A stretch of DNA of 64,000 nt from Prevotella sp. oral taxon 376 (GCF_003043945.1 NZ_PYXG01000001.1:682001-746000), one strand, 5' to 3'; counted from the first letter of the stretch, positions 43,390-52,162 are shown. Notes: generated by a model from the letters alone, not told the origin. Numbers and translations are program-made.

Positions 43390-45912
43390 TTACCGGTATT
43401 TATTCTTTGACAATTCACGATCCATGAGCACTTTCATCCAGTAACCACCGACCACCGAACGGGCCTTGAAGCCCACCCACCGGCCGCTGGTGGTATAGCT
43501 CCAATCGCTCAACGGGACGCGCGAGGGGGTCTCGTTGACATAGTTGTATACGGGCTCCATGAGGCCAAGGAAGTCGTCGTGGTTCTTTGCCATGGCCGCC
43601 ACCCACATTACCCAGTCGGTCTTGGTGTAGTCTTTACGACTGTCGAGGGGCACTCCATAGCGGTTCAAGTGATTCAGGTAGAAGGGGATTTCGCGCTTCA
43701 TCACGCTGCCGGAGAACACTTTTGTCCCCCATAGCTTATCCCACACCATATTATATTTCAAGCTCCAGGTATTCTTGCGGTCGAAGGCCAGCCGGTAATG
43801 ATCTCCCTCGCGAGCGTCTTTCTCCCATTTCGAGGCCATCTCCCTGGCCTTAGAAAAATACTTATTATAAGCCTTCAGGTCGCCTCTTAGTCTGCACATC
43901 TCGGCGTATCCTACAATTCCCATGATGGCTTTCACGGAGAGATTGCAGTTGTGCGCCCAATGACCGGCGAAGTCGTCGGTGCAGAGCTGGTTGGTTGGGT
44001 CCTGTCCGTTCTCGGCGAGATAGTCGGCCCAAGTAGTAACAATATCCCAGTAAGGATCCACATATCGGGTGTTGCCCTCCATCCGGCAGAGTTCAGCGGC
44101 GAGTATAACCATGTTGCCGCTCTCCTCTAAGGGCATGTCGCCTCCATAGACCTGGCCGTTGGCAATGGGATAGGTTCCGAGGTCGTGGGCAGCAAATGGC
44201 TTGTTCCAGCGGCCGCTCTTCGAATATTCGAAGATGCTCGTCATCATCCCTTTCAGTAAGTCTGGGTTATAAAGCAGGAAAAGAGGAGCCGAAGGGTAGG
44301 TCAGATCCACGGTATTCACGCAGCCGTTGGAGTTGTTCTCCTTGCAGAAATAGAGCAGGTTTCCCTCCTTGTCCTTAAAAAGCTTATGCGCTGCCAGCAC
44401 CTGTCTGTAAGAGCCGGAGAGTATCTCGGCATAGTGTGCATTGCCCGCCTTCAGTGCGTCGTCATAGATTCGTTTGTCAAGAACTTTGGCCTTGGCCATC
44501 ATCTCTGCATATTGCGTCTTGAACTTATCGAAAGCATCGAAGATGGAAACCTTGCCTCCATGCGTCCAATAGGCTTTGTAACGCTCGAACATATATTCCA
44601 TGTCGTAGACCTCATCGTAGCCTACCATCGTGTAGCTCGATGCCCGGACGGTCGTCCCGAAGTCGTGCTCATAGGCCAGCACTGACATCGTAGAAGCCTT
44701 GTAGTTGCGAATCAGGCGGCTTCCGTCGGCATATTTAGCCCCCACTATAAGATTATTTCTTATTTCCGTCTGGCTGCCAAGCGTCAATTTTCCATTGATT
44801 CCACAGAGGTAAAAGTACCCCCAGTCGCAGGAAATGTTGTCTCCGGCCTTCGCAAGATAAGGCTGCTCAATGGTTCCTGTCTTGAGATACTGTACTCCAT
44901 GCTTTGTGATAAGGCTGCTCTCGGTGGGCTGGTCGTTCTTATTAAGTGCCATCTGTGGGGTCGTGGTGATAAAGAGCCTCGCCTGGTGAGCCTTTCCGTC
45001 GTTCGACCGGACTTGATAGGAAATATAGTTAATGGGGGTAGAAAGCATATCGAGGTCGTCAATGAGCATCGGAGCCGTAAATACAAGGTCGAGATCCAGA
45101 CCACCACAGCGGAAGGTGTAATAAGTGCTCGTAGCCATCACATTACAGCTCAACTGGCGGGCTTTCTGCTCCTGATACCCCTTCGGGGCAATATCCTTGG
45201 AGAAGCCCACATCTGCCATGGCACCGCCTTTACCGTTATGGCAATGGAAGGCTATGATATTCTCGCCCGGTTTCAGGAGCGATTTCTGGCCGTCATTGAG
45301 TTTCAGGCTCACCCCCATGCCATAAGAAGAGGGCGACTTTACAAGCAATTTCCCATTGGCATAAACCTCCATGTCATCGTCGAAAGAAAGTACGAGATAA
45401 AGGTTTTGCCTGAAATCTTCCTCCTTGAAACTCACGACACGACGAATCCAGATATCAGAATCATAGTCTTTCCAAAGGGTACGAACCCCGGTATTGCCCT
45501 CGCTGCCAAAAGCACCTTTCCCCTGCTGCCAACCCTTGGCATCGAAGTCTACAGAGGTCCAGTTGCTATCTGGCTTCTCGCGGGTATAGAGCGCGTCATA
45601 ACCTTCTTCGTCGCCAGCGGGAATAATGGTCTCGAGAATTTCACGCGGCTCCGCTCCCATGAAGCGATAATTTACCCCGTCTACGCGCAGGATACCATTC
45701 AACGGTTTCTTATAGCGTGCCCAGTGTTGCGTAAAGCCATCGTAAAGATGGTCGAACGGCGACCAGACAGACCAGTAAGGGTCATTCATGAGAATCGGAT
45801 TCGAAGGTAAACGCAGGTTCGACTCCTTGTAAGGCTTGAAAATATCATGATCCTGAGCATCTGCCGTAAAGACAAAAGCCAAAGCAATTAATAATATTGC
45901 AAGTTTCCTCAT
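43390..45912 (-). CDS. Secreted DUF4965/glutaminase-like family protein
   Basis: An 840-residue protein with a signal peptide (about residues 1-19). It matches the bacterial relatives of fungal glutaminase A, with a DUF5127-type N-terminal region and a helical barrel-like DUF4965 and DUF1793 C-terminal part. Features are LPSNPILMNDPYWSVWSPFDHLYDG near the start, an inserted galactose-binding-like segment (about residues 110-220, with DSDIWIRRVVSFKEEDF and DDMEVYANGKLL), and FAAHDLGTYPIANGQVYGGDMPLEESGNMVIL in the catalytic half. Flanked by two GH92 genes, it probably acts on glycans or glycopeptides rather than free glutamine. That is inference. Confidence 0.85.
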   Translation of the reverse strand: MRKLAILLIALAFVFTADAQDHDIFKPYKESNLRLPSNPILMNDPYWSVWSPFDHLYDGFTQHWARYKKPLNGILRVDGVNYRFMGAEPREILETIIPAGDEEGYDALYTREKPDSNWTSVDFDAKGWQQGKGAFGSEGNTGVRTLWKDYDSDIWIRRVVSFKEEDFRQNLYLVLSFDDDMEVYANGKLLVKSPSSYGMGVSLKLNDGQKSLLKPGENIIAFHCHNGKGGAMADVGFSKDIAPKGYQEQKARQLSCNVMATSTYYTFRCGGLDLDLVFTAPMLIDDLDMLSTPINYISYQVRSNDGKAHQARLFITTTPQMALNKNDQPTESSLITKHGVQYLKTGTIEQPYLAKAGDNISCDWGYFYLCGINGKLTLGSQTEIRNNLIVGAKYADGSRLIRNYKASTMSVLAYEHDFGTTVRASSYTMVGYDEVYDMEYMFERYKAYWTHGGKVSIFDAFDKFKTQYAEMMAKAKVLDKRIYDDALKAGNAHYAEILSGSYRQVLAAHKLFKDKEGNLLYFCKENNSNGCVNTVDLTYPSAPLFLLYNPDLLKGMMTSIFEYSKSGRWNKPFAAHDLGTYPIANGQVYGGDMPLEESGNMVILAAELCRMEGNTRYVDPYWDIVTTWADYLAENGQDPTNQLCTDDFAGHWAHNCNLSVKAIMGIVGYAEMCRLRGDLKAYNKYFSKAREMASKWEKDAREGDHYRLAFDRKNTWSLKYNMVWDKLWGTKVFSGSVMKREIPFYLNHLNRYGVPLDSRKDYTKTDWVMWVAAMAKNHDDFLGLMEPVYNYVNETPSRVPLSDWSYTTSGRWVGFKARSVVGGYWMKVLMDRELSKNKYR

Positions 45913-45936
45913 TGCATTAATTATTAAAATCCGGGC

Positions 45937-48195
45937 TTATCTCAAGTTGAATTTCAATCGTCTGCCCTTTACAAATTCATCGTGTGAGATGCGATATCTG
46001 GTCAGCTTTTTTCCGCCAAGCTGCATACTCTGGATAAGATGCGAGTCTTTCTCTGGATGCACAGCCTCAATCACAACATCTCCCTCTGGATAATAACGCT
46101 TGTCAAGATGCAAGGTAACCTTTTCGAAAACCGGAGCCGTAAGCGAATAGTAAGGACTTCCGGGACAGTCGGGATAAAAGCCCATCATGGTGAAGAGTGC
46201 CCACGCCGACATCGTCCCGCAGTCGTCATTGCCGGGAATTCCATCAGGCTTATCCGTAAAGTATTTATTCAGTAGCCTGTAGGTTTCTTTCTGTGTGCGC
46301 CATTCCTCATCCTTGAAATAGTCGAAGAGATAGGGATAGGCAATGTCTGGCTCATTGGCCGGATCATATAACCCCTTGTCAAAAACCATCTGTAGCTTAT
46401 CGACAAAAGCCTTTTTCCCTCCCATCAAATTGGAAAGACCATAGACATCGTGCGGCACATAGAAAGTATAGTTCCATGCCGATCCCTCATGAAATCCTGG
46501 TGCATTGCTAAAGTCAGCCCCGTCTTCCGGATTAAAAGGCGACAGCCAAGAGCCATCGACCTTCTTCGGGCGCAGCGTTCCATCGGCCTTTGAATAATAG
46601 TTCTTGTATCCTAGGCTGCGTTGGCGGAAAAGCCTTGCATCCTCCTTATGCCCCAAAGCCAGAGCCAAGTCTGCCAAGGCATGGTCGGCGATATAGTACT
46701 CCAAGGCATGGGAAACACTATTGTCGCCGGAATTATCCTGTGCATAGACACCCATGGGGACATATCCTTTCTGGATATAACCGTCGATATCAGGGCGCAT
46801 CAGGTTGTCTTTTCCTGGGAGGGTGGCACTCTTTCGGAAGGCCTCATAGGCCGTGTGGATATCAAAATCGCGCAGTCCTTTCAGATAGGTGTCGGTGATA
46901 ACGGGAATGGCAGGGTCTCCCTCCATCGTCCACGTTTCCCTTCCATAAAGTTCCCACTTGGGCATCCAGCCCCACTCCTTGTACATGTCGATCATGGAGC
47001 GCACCATGTCAAGTTGCTTTTCCGGATAGAGAAGCGTCTCCAACTGATGTACATTGCGATAGGTGTCCCATAACGAATAGACCGTATAGCGGTTACCAGA
47101 GGTAATGCCATTCTCCGCACTCTCCATCTTGGGATACTCGCCGTTTACATCCTGAAGCACATTGGGATGTATCTGTGTATGATAGAGTGCTGTATAGAAA
47201 ATCTTCTTCTGCGCCTCGCTGCCACCTTCGACAGTAACCACACCTAGGGTTTTCTCCCAGGCCTGACGAGCCTCCCGACAGACTTTCTCAAAGTCGAAGC
47301 CCTGTTGTTCTTTTTCCAGATTCTCTCGAGCATTGGCCGTAGAAACGAAGCTCACACCGACCTGTACCTCCAACTGCTCTCCCTCCTCAGCATCATAGCT
47401 GAAGTAGTAGCCGATTTCATTGCCGGATAGTTCACGCCCATAATTTTTATAAATCTTGTACTTTCCGCTGTCGTGATCCCATTCGGCGGCGGCTCCCGCC
47501 AATTGCGGCTGCTTCTTCCAGAATCCCGCCTCCTTAGGAGCCTTACTTACACGCATCACGAAATACAGAGGGAAAACCGCCTGTGAGTTATAGCAAAAGG
47601 TACCCACCAAACGCGTTCCCTCTATCTCTGTAGGTGAAACGCGCCGAATGCTTCCCCCCACCTCGTTGGTCAGTCCGTTTCCGACATTCATCAACAGGTG
47701 AGCCTCTCCTTTGCGAAAGGTGAAGCGCTCTATGCTCGATCGCATCGTAGACGTTACCTCGCAGCGAATGCCATACTTTGTAAGCTCGTTGGAGTAATAT
47801 CCCGGCGTGGCTTTCTCGTGCTTATATTCCGAGCCATAACGACGATAATCCACCTCCAACTTTCCGCTCGTAGGCATCAGCAGGAGCGTGCCCAACTCCG
47901 GACAGCCCACCCCGCTCAAGGTTACATGGGCAAAACCCGTGAAATATCTATTCTCGTAGAGATAGGGAGTAGACCACCAACGGGAATCCTTGTCGTAGAC
48001 ATTCAGATCGGAGCCCATCACATTGAACGGTACCACCGACATCATCGAGTGGGGGCGGAGAGCCCCAGGGTTACAAACGCTGAAATTGGTAGTTCCAATA
48101 AACGGATCCACATAATCTACTGGGGACTTCTGAGCACCTGCGCCACATGCAGAGGACAATAGGATAGCCATTGCCAAGACTTGTTTCAGTTTCAT
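45937..48195 (-). CDS. GH92 family alpha-mannosidase
   Basis: A 752-residue GH92 enzyme and first gene of the GH92-DUF4965-GH92 operon. The frame is open 32 codons upstream, but the ATG at 48195 gives a proper signal peptide (MKLKQVLAMAILLSSACGAGA) and fits a promoter 25 bp ahead. Motifs include PVDYVDPFIGTTNFSVCNPGALRPHSMMSVVPFN, YSLWDTYRNVHQLETLLYPE, FHEGSAWNYTFYVPHDV, and GNDDCGTMSAWALFTMMGFYPDCPG. It differs from the other GH92 at the +1-side loops, which suggests a different mannosidic linkage and a stepwise pair. The specificity is inferred, not shown. Confidence 0.93.
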   Translation of the reverse strand: MKLKQVLAMAILLSSACGAGAQKSPVDYVDPFIGTTNFSVCNPGALRPHSMMSVVPFNVMGSDLNVYDKDSRWWSTPYLYENRYFTGFAHVTLSGVGCPELGTLLLMPTSGKLEVDYRRYGSEYKHEKATPGYYSNELTKYGIRCEVTSTMRSSIERFTFRKGEAHLLMNVGNGLTNEVGGSIRRVSPTEIEGTRLVGTFCYNSQAVFPLYFVMRVSKAPKEAGFWKKQPQLAGAAAEWDHDSGKYKIYKNYGRELSGNEIGYYFSYDAEEGEQLEVQVGVSFVSTANARENLEKEQQGFDFEKVCREARQAWEKTLGVVTVEGGSEAQKKIFYTALYHTQIHPNVLQDVNGEYPKMESAENGITSGNRYTVYSLWDTYRNVHQLETLLYPEKQLDMVRSMIDMYKEWGWMPKWELYGRETWTMEGDPAIPVITDTYLKGLRDFDIHTAYEAFRKSATLPGKDNLMRPDIDGYIQKGYVPMGVYAQDNSGDNSVSHALEYYIADHALADLALALGHKEDARLFRQRSLGYKNYYSKADGTLRPKKVDGSWLSPFNPEDGADFSNAPGFHEGSAWNYTFYVPHDVYGLSNLMGGKKAFVDKLQMVFDKGLYDPANEPDIAYPYLFDYFKDEEWRTQKETYRLLNKYFTDKPDGIPGNDDCGTMSAWALFTMMGFYPDCPGSPYYSLTAPVFEKVTLHLDKRYYPEGDVVIEAVHPEKDSHLIQSMQLGGKKLTRYRISHDEFVKGRRLKFNLR

Positions 48196-48219
48196 GATTG
48201 CGGTTTGTTTAATTTGCCA

Positions 48220-48250
48220 CAAATTTACAATAAAATTCCAAGACCGCAAA
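48220..48250 (-). promoter_or_regulatory. Promoter of the GH92 operon
   Basis: On the minus strand TTTG (48250-48247) is followed after 19 bp by TAAATTTG (48227-48220), a full match to the Bacteroidales -33/-7 consensus. It lies 25 bp before the ATG at 48195. Confidence 0.75.
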
Positions 48251-48399
48251 ATAGCAAGGGGGAAACCTCTCTCCCTTCTCACTCTCCTCACAGGAATAGA
48301 GGGAAAAGGCGCAAGCCCTGTTTCTCAACAAGCCTTGCGCCACAGAATTAGAGAGTGATTTAAAAAAAAATGTAGTCGCTTACCAGAAACGGATATGGA

Positions 48400-48640
48400 T
48401 TTCGGCCGCGCGGGGGTGCTCTCCTTTTCTCGGAGCGCGGGGGCTTTTGTTTTACGCGGAGCGCGGGGCGCTCTCCTTTTCTCGCGCGAAGCGGAGGGAT
48501 TTTTCTCGCGCAACTCAATCTTTCTCGGAGCGAGTCCTTCCCTTTCTCGGCGTGCGCGGAGCGGGACTATCCCCTTTTTCCGCGTGCGGGATTCAATCCT
48601 CCTTACGGCGAGATATCCTCGCACGATTACGGCTCCGTGC
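48400..48640. repeat. GC-rich degenerate repeat block downstream of DUF6261
   Basis: This block holds five copies of TTTCTCG (426, 478, 502, 521 and 543 past 48000), each followed by variants of GAGCGCGG or GCGCGAAGCG. CTCTCCTTTTCTCG occurs twice. Composition is far more GC-rich than the flanking genes. The minus strand has an open frame through it, but the product would be a low-complexity Arg/Lys/Pro chain, which I do not accept as a gene. The rest of 48251-48648 shows nothing else. Confidence 0.5.
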
Positions 48641-48648
48641 TCGCGCTC

Positions 48649-49710
48649 TCACGCCTCCGCGGTGGCGATGTTGGGATCGCCGCTATCGGCCGGCTTATTT
48701 CCTCCGCCTGCAGGTTTGCCTCCGCCTGCAGGTTTGCCTCCGCCCGCGGGCTTATTGCCGCTGCCCGTTCCGCTGCCGGGATCAGAGCTGCCCGACTGGC
48801 CGGGCTTATGGGTTTGGTGGAGGTAGAGCGAGCCGCTCTTGTTGCGACCCACCCAGAGCGTGCGGGGCTGGCCGTCGGGGCCGGTCTGGTCCTTGACGGC
48901 CAACTGGTAGTGGCGCTGGGCGCCGGTGCCCTCGGTCTTGCCCGTAAAGGAGAGGCTGCCGGCGGGCAGGCCGAGCTGCTGTTCGAGGGCGGGGAAGGCG
49001 GGTTTGAGGAGGGCGTCGTACTCGGCGCGGCGCTTGTCGCGGGCGGTCTGGGTGGTGGCGGCGCGGTGGGCGAGCGTGGTGCGGCGCTTCTCGACGAGGG
49101 CGTTGTAGTGGGCGATGAGTTCGGGCAGTTTGGCGAGCGTGGGCTGCAGGGCTTTGTCGGTGGCGGCTCGGAGGGCCTTGATGTCGTAGGTGCCGGTGGG
49201 GATGGCGGATTTGAGTCGCGAGCGGTAACGCTGGTCGAAGGCTTTGTTGGCCTTCTCGAGTCGGTCGAGGTAGGGCGCGGCGGAAACCTTCGTGAGATGG
49301 GCGGCCATGGCGGGCGCCTTGAGGTCGGTGAGGAGGTTTTTGATCATGCCGCTCTCCTTGTCGTATTCCGACTGGATCACTTTCGGATAACGCGAGAGCA
49401 CTTCACTGATGCGCTGTGCGGCGGCTTGCGTGGCGCTGTCGTCGGCTTGCAGGTGGAGTTCGGTGAGCAGTTGCAGGGCTCGGTAGGCTTGGTCGCGCGT
49501 GCGGTCGAGCTGTTCGAGCTCCTTGGTTCCCTCCTCCTGACGGGGCAGATTGAGCGCCTTGTCCTCCTGCTCAATGGCCTGTTTGAGAGGTTCGAGCACG
49601 GCGTTCACGAGTTCGATGTTGGCTTCGTCGCAGAGGGCGGCCACGTGGCTGGCAAACTGGAAGTGCTCCATGTGCTGGAGCGATGCTTTGTGAATTCCTT
49701 TAATTTCCAT
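48649..49710 (-). CDS. DUF6261 family protein with Gly/Pro/Lys-rich tail
   Basis: A 353-residue protein of the DUF6261 family found in Bacteroidales, often in several copies per genome. There is no signal peptide. The first 260 residues are strongly alpha-helical and charged, with probable coiled coils (for example EEGTKELEQLDRTRDQAYRALQLLTEL and AIPTGTYDIKALRAATDKAL). A compact region YQLAVKDQTGPDGQPRTLWVGRNKSGSLYLHQ follows, then a low-complexity tail with three copies of KPAGGG encoded by an 18-bp tandem repeat at 48701-48754. The gene is markedly GC-rich compared with its neighbours. Function is unknown. Confidence 0.8.
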   Translation of the reverse strand: MEIKGIHKASLQHMEHFQFASHVAALCDEANIELVNAVLEPLKQAIEQEDKALNLPRQEEGTKELEQLDRTRDQAYRALQLLTELHLQADDSATQAAAQRISEVLSRYPKVIQSEYDKESGMIKNLLTDLKAPAMAAHLTKVSAAPYLDRLEKANKAFDQRYRSRLKSAIPTGTYDIKALRAATDKALQPTLAKLPELIAHYNALVEKRRTTLAHRAATTQTARDKRRAEYDALLKPAFPALEQQLGLPAGSLSFTGKTEGTGAQRHYQLAVKDQTGPDGQPRTLWVGRNKSGSLYLHQTHKPGQSGSSDPGSGTGSGNKPAGGGKPAGGGKPAGGGNKPADSGDPNIATAEA

Positions 49711-49742
49711 AGTGATAAAATTGATTAGGTTATTAAATAAGC

Positions 49743-49840
49743 TTTCTCTCTAGAGAGAAATGCAGTTTTCGCTGTTTTGAAGCTTTCATCCGTGGATGAT
49801 GAATCATTTTTGGTATTTTCTTATTTTCATCCACGGATGA
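49743..49840. repeat. Nested palindromes between the fimbrillin-like and DUF6261 genes
   Basis: Two 14-bp palindromes, TCATCCGTGGATGA at 49786 and TCATCCACGGATGA at 49827, are exact reverse complements of each other and can form one long hairpin. A separate perfect 18-bp palindrome, TTTCTCTCT then AGAGAGAAA, lies at 49743-49760. They could attenuate transcription between the two genes or bind a dimeric regulator. Confidence 0.6.
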
Positions 49841-49848
49841 CGAGCTAT

Positions 49849-51459
49849 CTACAGTCCAAAGGGTCGGTACTGATCTTCATAATTCTTGTCTAACAGCATG
49901 TAGCCGCGGTAGCGTTCGGTGGCGCCGCCTGCCTGTATGATGAGGCCTTTGCTGAAGACCAGGTACCACGAGAGTTTCTTGGTTATCGACGAGGAAGGCG
50001 AACTCGACCAGTAGAAGCCGTCTTCGCCAACACTGTACAACGTACCGTTTTGGTACCAGCCAAGCGCGGGGAGATAGAAGTAATCGTTTATGTTGCTGGG
50101 CTTACCCTGGGTGATGTTGGTGTTGGGGAAGTTGGTATATGTGAGGCGGTAATCGGTACCGTAATAATTGATGTCGGTAAAGCCCGGGATCTTATCCTTT
50201 TTCTTAAGCCACATGCCGCCCTTGTAGAGGTGTCCCATGGTGGCCCAAAGTTCGTTGTCCCAATGGGGGTCGCCATGCTTGACATACCAAATCAATTCGT
50301 TGGCATTGGGGCAATCCTTGGCGCTGCGGTTGGCGGGGGGACATGGCCAAGAAGCATCTTCTCTATACCAGCGAGAGTCGGTGTTGTTTAGAGGATAATT
50401 CCCGTCGGGTTTACCGTCAGAATCAAGGTGGCCGTACCAATAGTATTGACCCTCAGCAGCATCCCACATATAGAAGTTGTCTTGACCATAAACCGGTACT
50501 TGCAAGTCTGTGTTTACCTTTTTATTTCGGCCGGCCATGAAAGTTACACTGGGATAAGTCTTGGTGATCGTGCCGGTAACGTGGGTTACAGGGTCATGGA
50601 CAGTGTATTCTATGCTGACGTTGTTGTATGTACCGGGATTGACGACCATTGTGGCACCGTTGGTGGCGTAAGGTTCTATGATGGGCTTCACGCGCGTCGT
50701 AGCGCCGTTGGTAGCGTAAATTCCTGTGGTGGGGATGGAGAAATTGGGGACGGTGAGCTCTACGCTGTTTGACGTGGATGCGGGGTTGCTCAAAGTTCCA
50801 TCATCCGCCAGATCGAATGTGCCGGCAAGGGCGTCGGACGGGTTGCCTGTGAAGACGCGAATCTTCTGAAGCTTAGCACCGGCAACTACGCCTTGGTCGG
50901 TATAGGGCATAAAAGTAATGTAAGCGGCCTTGTGATCGAGCGTGAAATGATATTGGGCAACGCCCGCGGGCTTGGTAGCTGTGGCTACTCCGAAGTCGCC
51001 GTCTTCACCGATGTGGCTCGCGTCATTAGGGATGGTCTGCGTCTGGTTTGCCTTGATCGTTACTTTATCTGCTACTCCGTTTTTGCCGGTGTAGCGCACG
51101 GGGTAAGAGCTGGCCGTGAAAGTGCCGTTGAACCAGAACTTGGCCTTGGCTGCGCGCTTTACGGCAGAGGAGTTTGCCGGATTGTTTTCGAGCTTCGAGC
51201 CGATATTATTATACGCATCTTGCGTCAATGTTCCGCCGTTGTTCACCCACAGGCGGTCGCCGGCAGTCCAATAGAAGTCCAGGCCCGTGCCGTCGTATTC
51301 GGCCGTGGTACGCGTCGCAGGGACTTCTTCTACGAAGCCGATCAGTCCCTCGGTGCTCGGCTCTTGGTCGTTATTGTTATTCGCTGTGTCGTCGCTTGCG
51401 CAGCCGGCAAAAGATATGAGGCCGGCGAGGGCGAGCAATGATAAAATCTTTGTTTTCAT
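49849..51459 (-). CDS. Fimbrillin-like surface lipoprotein with FISUMP-like C-terminus
   Basis: A 536-residue lipoprotein: the signal peptide ends in LISFAGC with the acylated cysteine at residue 20. The N-terminal half resembles Mfa/FimA-type fimbrillins (ATRTTAEYDGTGLDFYWTAGDRLWVNNGG, then QYHFTLDHKAAYITFMPY), proteins that form or cap surface fibres. A short internal duplication, YATNGATTRVKP and YATNGATMVVNP, is present at about residues 245-275. The C-terminal 170 residues resemble the FISUMP/major paralogous domain (YYGTDYRLTY..., GEDGFYWSSSPSSS). It follows the small peptide gene by 30 bp and lies behind a (CT)13 leader. A role in adhesion is inferred. Confidence 0.7.
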   Translation of the reverse strand: MKTKILSLLALAGLISFAGCASDDTANNNNDQEPSTEGLIGFVEEVPATRTTAEYDGTGLDFYWTAGDRLWVNNGGTLTQDAYNNIGSKLENNPANSSAVKRAAKAKFWFNGTFTASSYPVRYTGKNGVADKVTIKANQTQTIPNDASHIGEDGDFGVATATKPAGVAQYHFTLDHKAAYITFMPYTDQGVVAGAKLQKIRVFTGNPSDALAGTFDLADDGTLSNPASTSNSVELTVPNFSIPTTGIYATNGATTRVKPIIEPYATNGATMVVNPGTYNNVSIEYTVHDPVTHVTGTITKTYPSVTFMAGRNKKVNTDLQVPVYGQDNFYMWDAAEGQYYWYGHLDSDGKPDGNYPLNNTDSRWYREDASWPCPPANRSAKDCPNANELIWYVKHGDPHWDNELWATMGHLYKGGMWLKKKDKIPGFTDINYYGTDYRLTYTNFPNTNITQGKPSNINDYFYLPALGWYQNGTLYSVGEDGFYWSSSPSSSITKKLSWYLVFSKGLIIQAGGATERYRGYMLLDKNYEDQYRPFGL

Positions 51460-51489
51460 CTTTTGTCTGTTCTTGTTTTTACTTGTTTA

Positions 51490-51687
51490 TTAATTCTCCC
51501 ATTGCTGTGGGGCGTCATCGTCCTCGTCAAACCAACCTTGCTTGGCATTCAGATCGTCGCCGTCGTCGCCGGCCTTGTTGTGTCCGCCACTGTTGGGGAA
51601 CGAAGTCTGCATCAGATAGCTCGTCCCCACGGGTACCAGCTGGCACTCCGGAGCACGATAATCTTTCACTTGTTTTTTTTCTTTCAT
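51490..51687 (-). CDS. Small Bacteroidales peptide, YxAP...AK type (65 aa)
   Basis: A 65-residue peptide with no signal sequence: MKEKKQVKDYRAPECQLVPV then an acidic tail with AKQGWFDEDDD. Many Bacteroidales have short proteins of this layout (lysine-rich start, YxAP, hydrophobic stretch, Gly/Asp run, AK and aromatic-acidic end), usually annotated hypothetical. A longer open frame exists upstream but the ATG at 51687, preceded by AAAAAG, gives this family start. It lies 30 bp before the fimbrillin-like gene in the same direction and is probably co-transcribed. Function unknown. Confidence 0.7.
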   Translation of the reverse strand: MKEKKQVKDYRAPECQLVPVGTSYLMQTSFPNSGGHNKAGDDGDDLNAKQGWFDEDDDAPQQWEN

Positions 51688-51872
51688 CTTTTTACGAATT
51701 AAATTTGCTATTAAAATGGGTCTTATAGGGCTCTTTGCCTGCTGGGCAAAAGGGCATGAAAAAGCGAACAAAGGGAACTCGGTTGAGCCCTTTGTTTATT
51801 GGGTTTGCGCGGCCTGCCTCGCGCGCGTATGCGATTAAGAAAAAGGAGAAGTGGCTGTAAGCCTGTATTCCT

Positions 51873-51898
51873 AGAGAGAGAGAGAGAGAGAGAGAGAG
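51873..51898. repeat. Dinucleotide microsatellite (AG)13
   Basis: Thirteen perfect AG units (CT on the minus strand) lie in the predicted transcript leader, 186 bp upstream of the small peptide gene and downstream of its promoter. Such tracts change length by slippage and often switch surface genes. A leader open frame from 51976 to 51692 runs through it as Ser-Leu repeats. Confidence 0.85.
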
Positions 51899-51904
51899 TA
51901 GCAA

Positions 51905-51927
51905 ATTATTTGGAACTACCAAATAAT
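51905..51927. promoter_or_regulatory. Perfect 9-bp inverted repeat beside the microsatellite
   Basis: ATTATTTGG and CCAAATAAT are separated by 5 bp. The site lies 6 bp from the (AG)13 tract in the leader of the fimbrillin-like operon. It could be an operator or a leader hairpin. Confidence 0.6.
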
Positions 51928-52012
51928 CCTGCAACTTTTTTACCTCTGAAATAAAGATTTCTTGTTTTGCTCTCATAACTGTGATGTCTTTAAACGACTC
52001 TCTTAACGCCGG

Positions 52013-52044
52013 CAAAGATACGACTTTCTTTCGGAACAGCCAAA
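52013..52044 (-). promoter_or_regulatory. Promoter of the small peptide/fimbrillin-like operon
   Basis: On the minus strand TTTG (52044-52041) is followed after 20 bp by TATCTTTG (52020-52013), a full Bacteroidales consensus. Transcription would start near 52008, giving a leader of about 320 nt that includes the inverted repeat and the (CT)13 tract. Nothing else is seen in 51688-52162. Confidence 0.7.
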
Positions 52045-52162
52045 TAATTGGGGAAGAAAAGTTAGGATTGACCTCCAGTTGGAAAGTAGAAGTACAGGGC
52101 GGATCGACCCTCCGAAATCGCTCCCTATAGGCAAAGAAAACGGGCTATGCCCTGCAACGCTT

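Noticed and set aside
48325..48624. A 99-codon minus-strand open frame
   Set aside because: The product would be a low-complexity Arg/Lys/Pro chain with no start context or family resemblance. It arises from the GC-rich repeat block.
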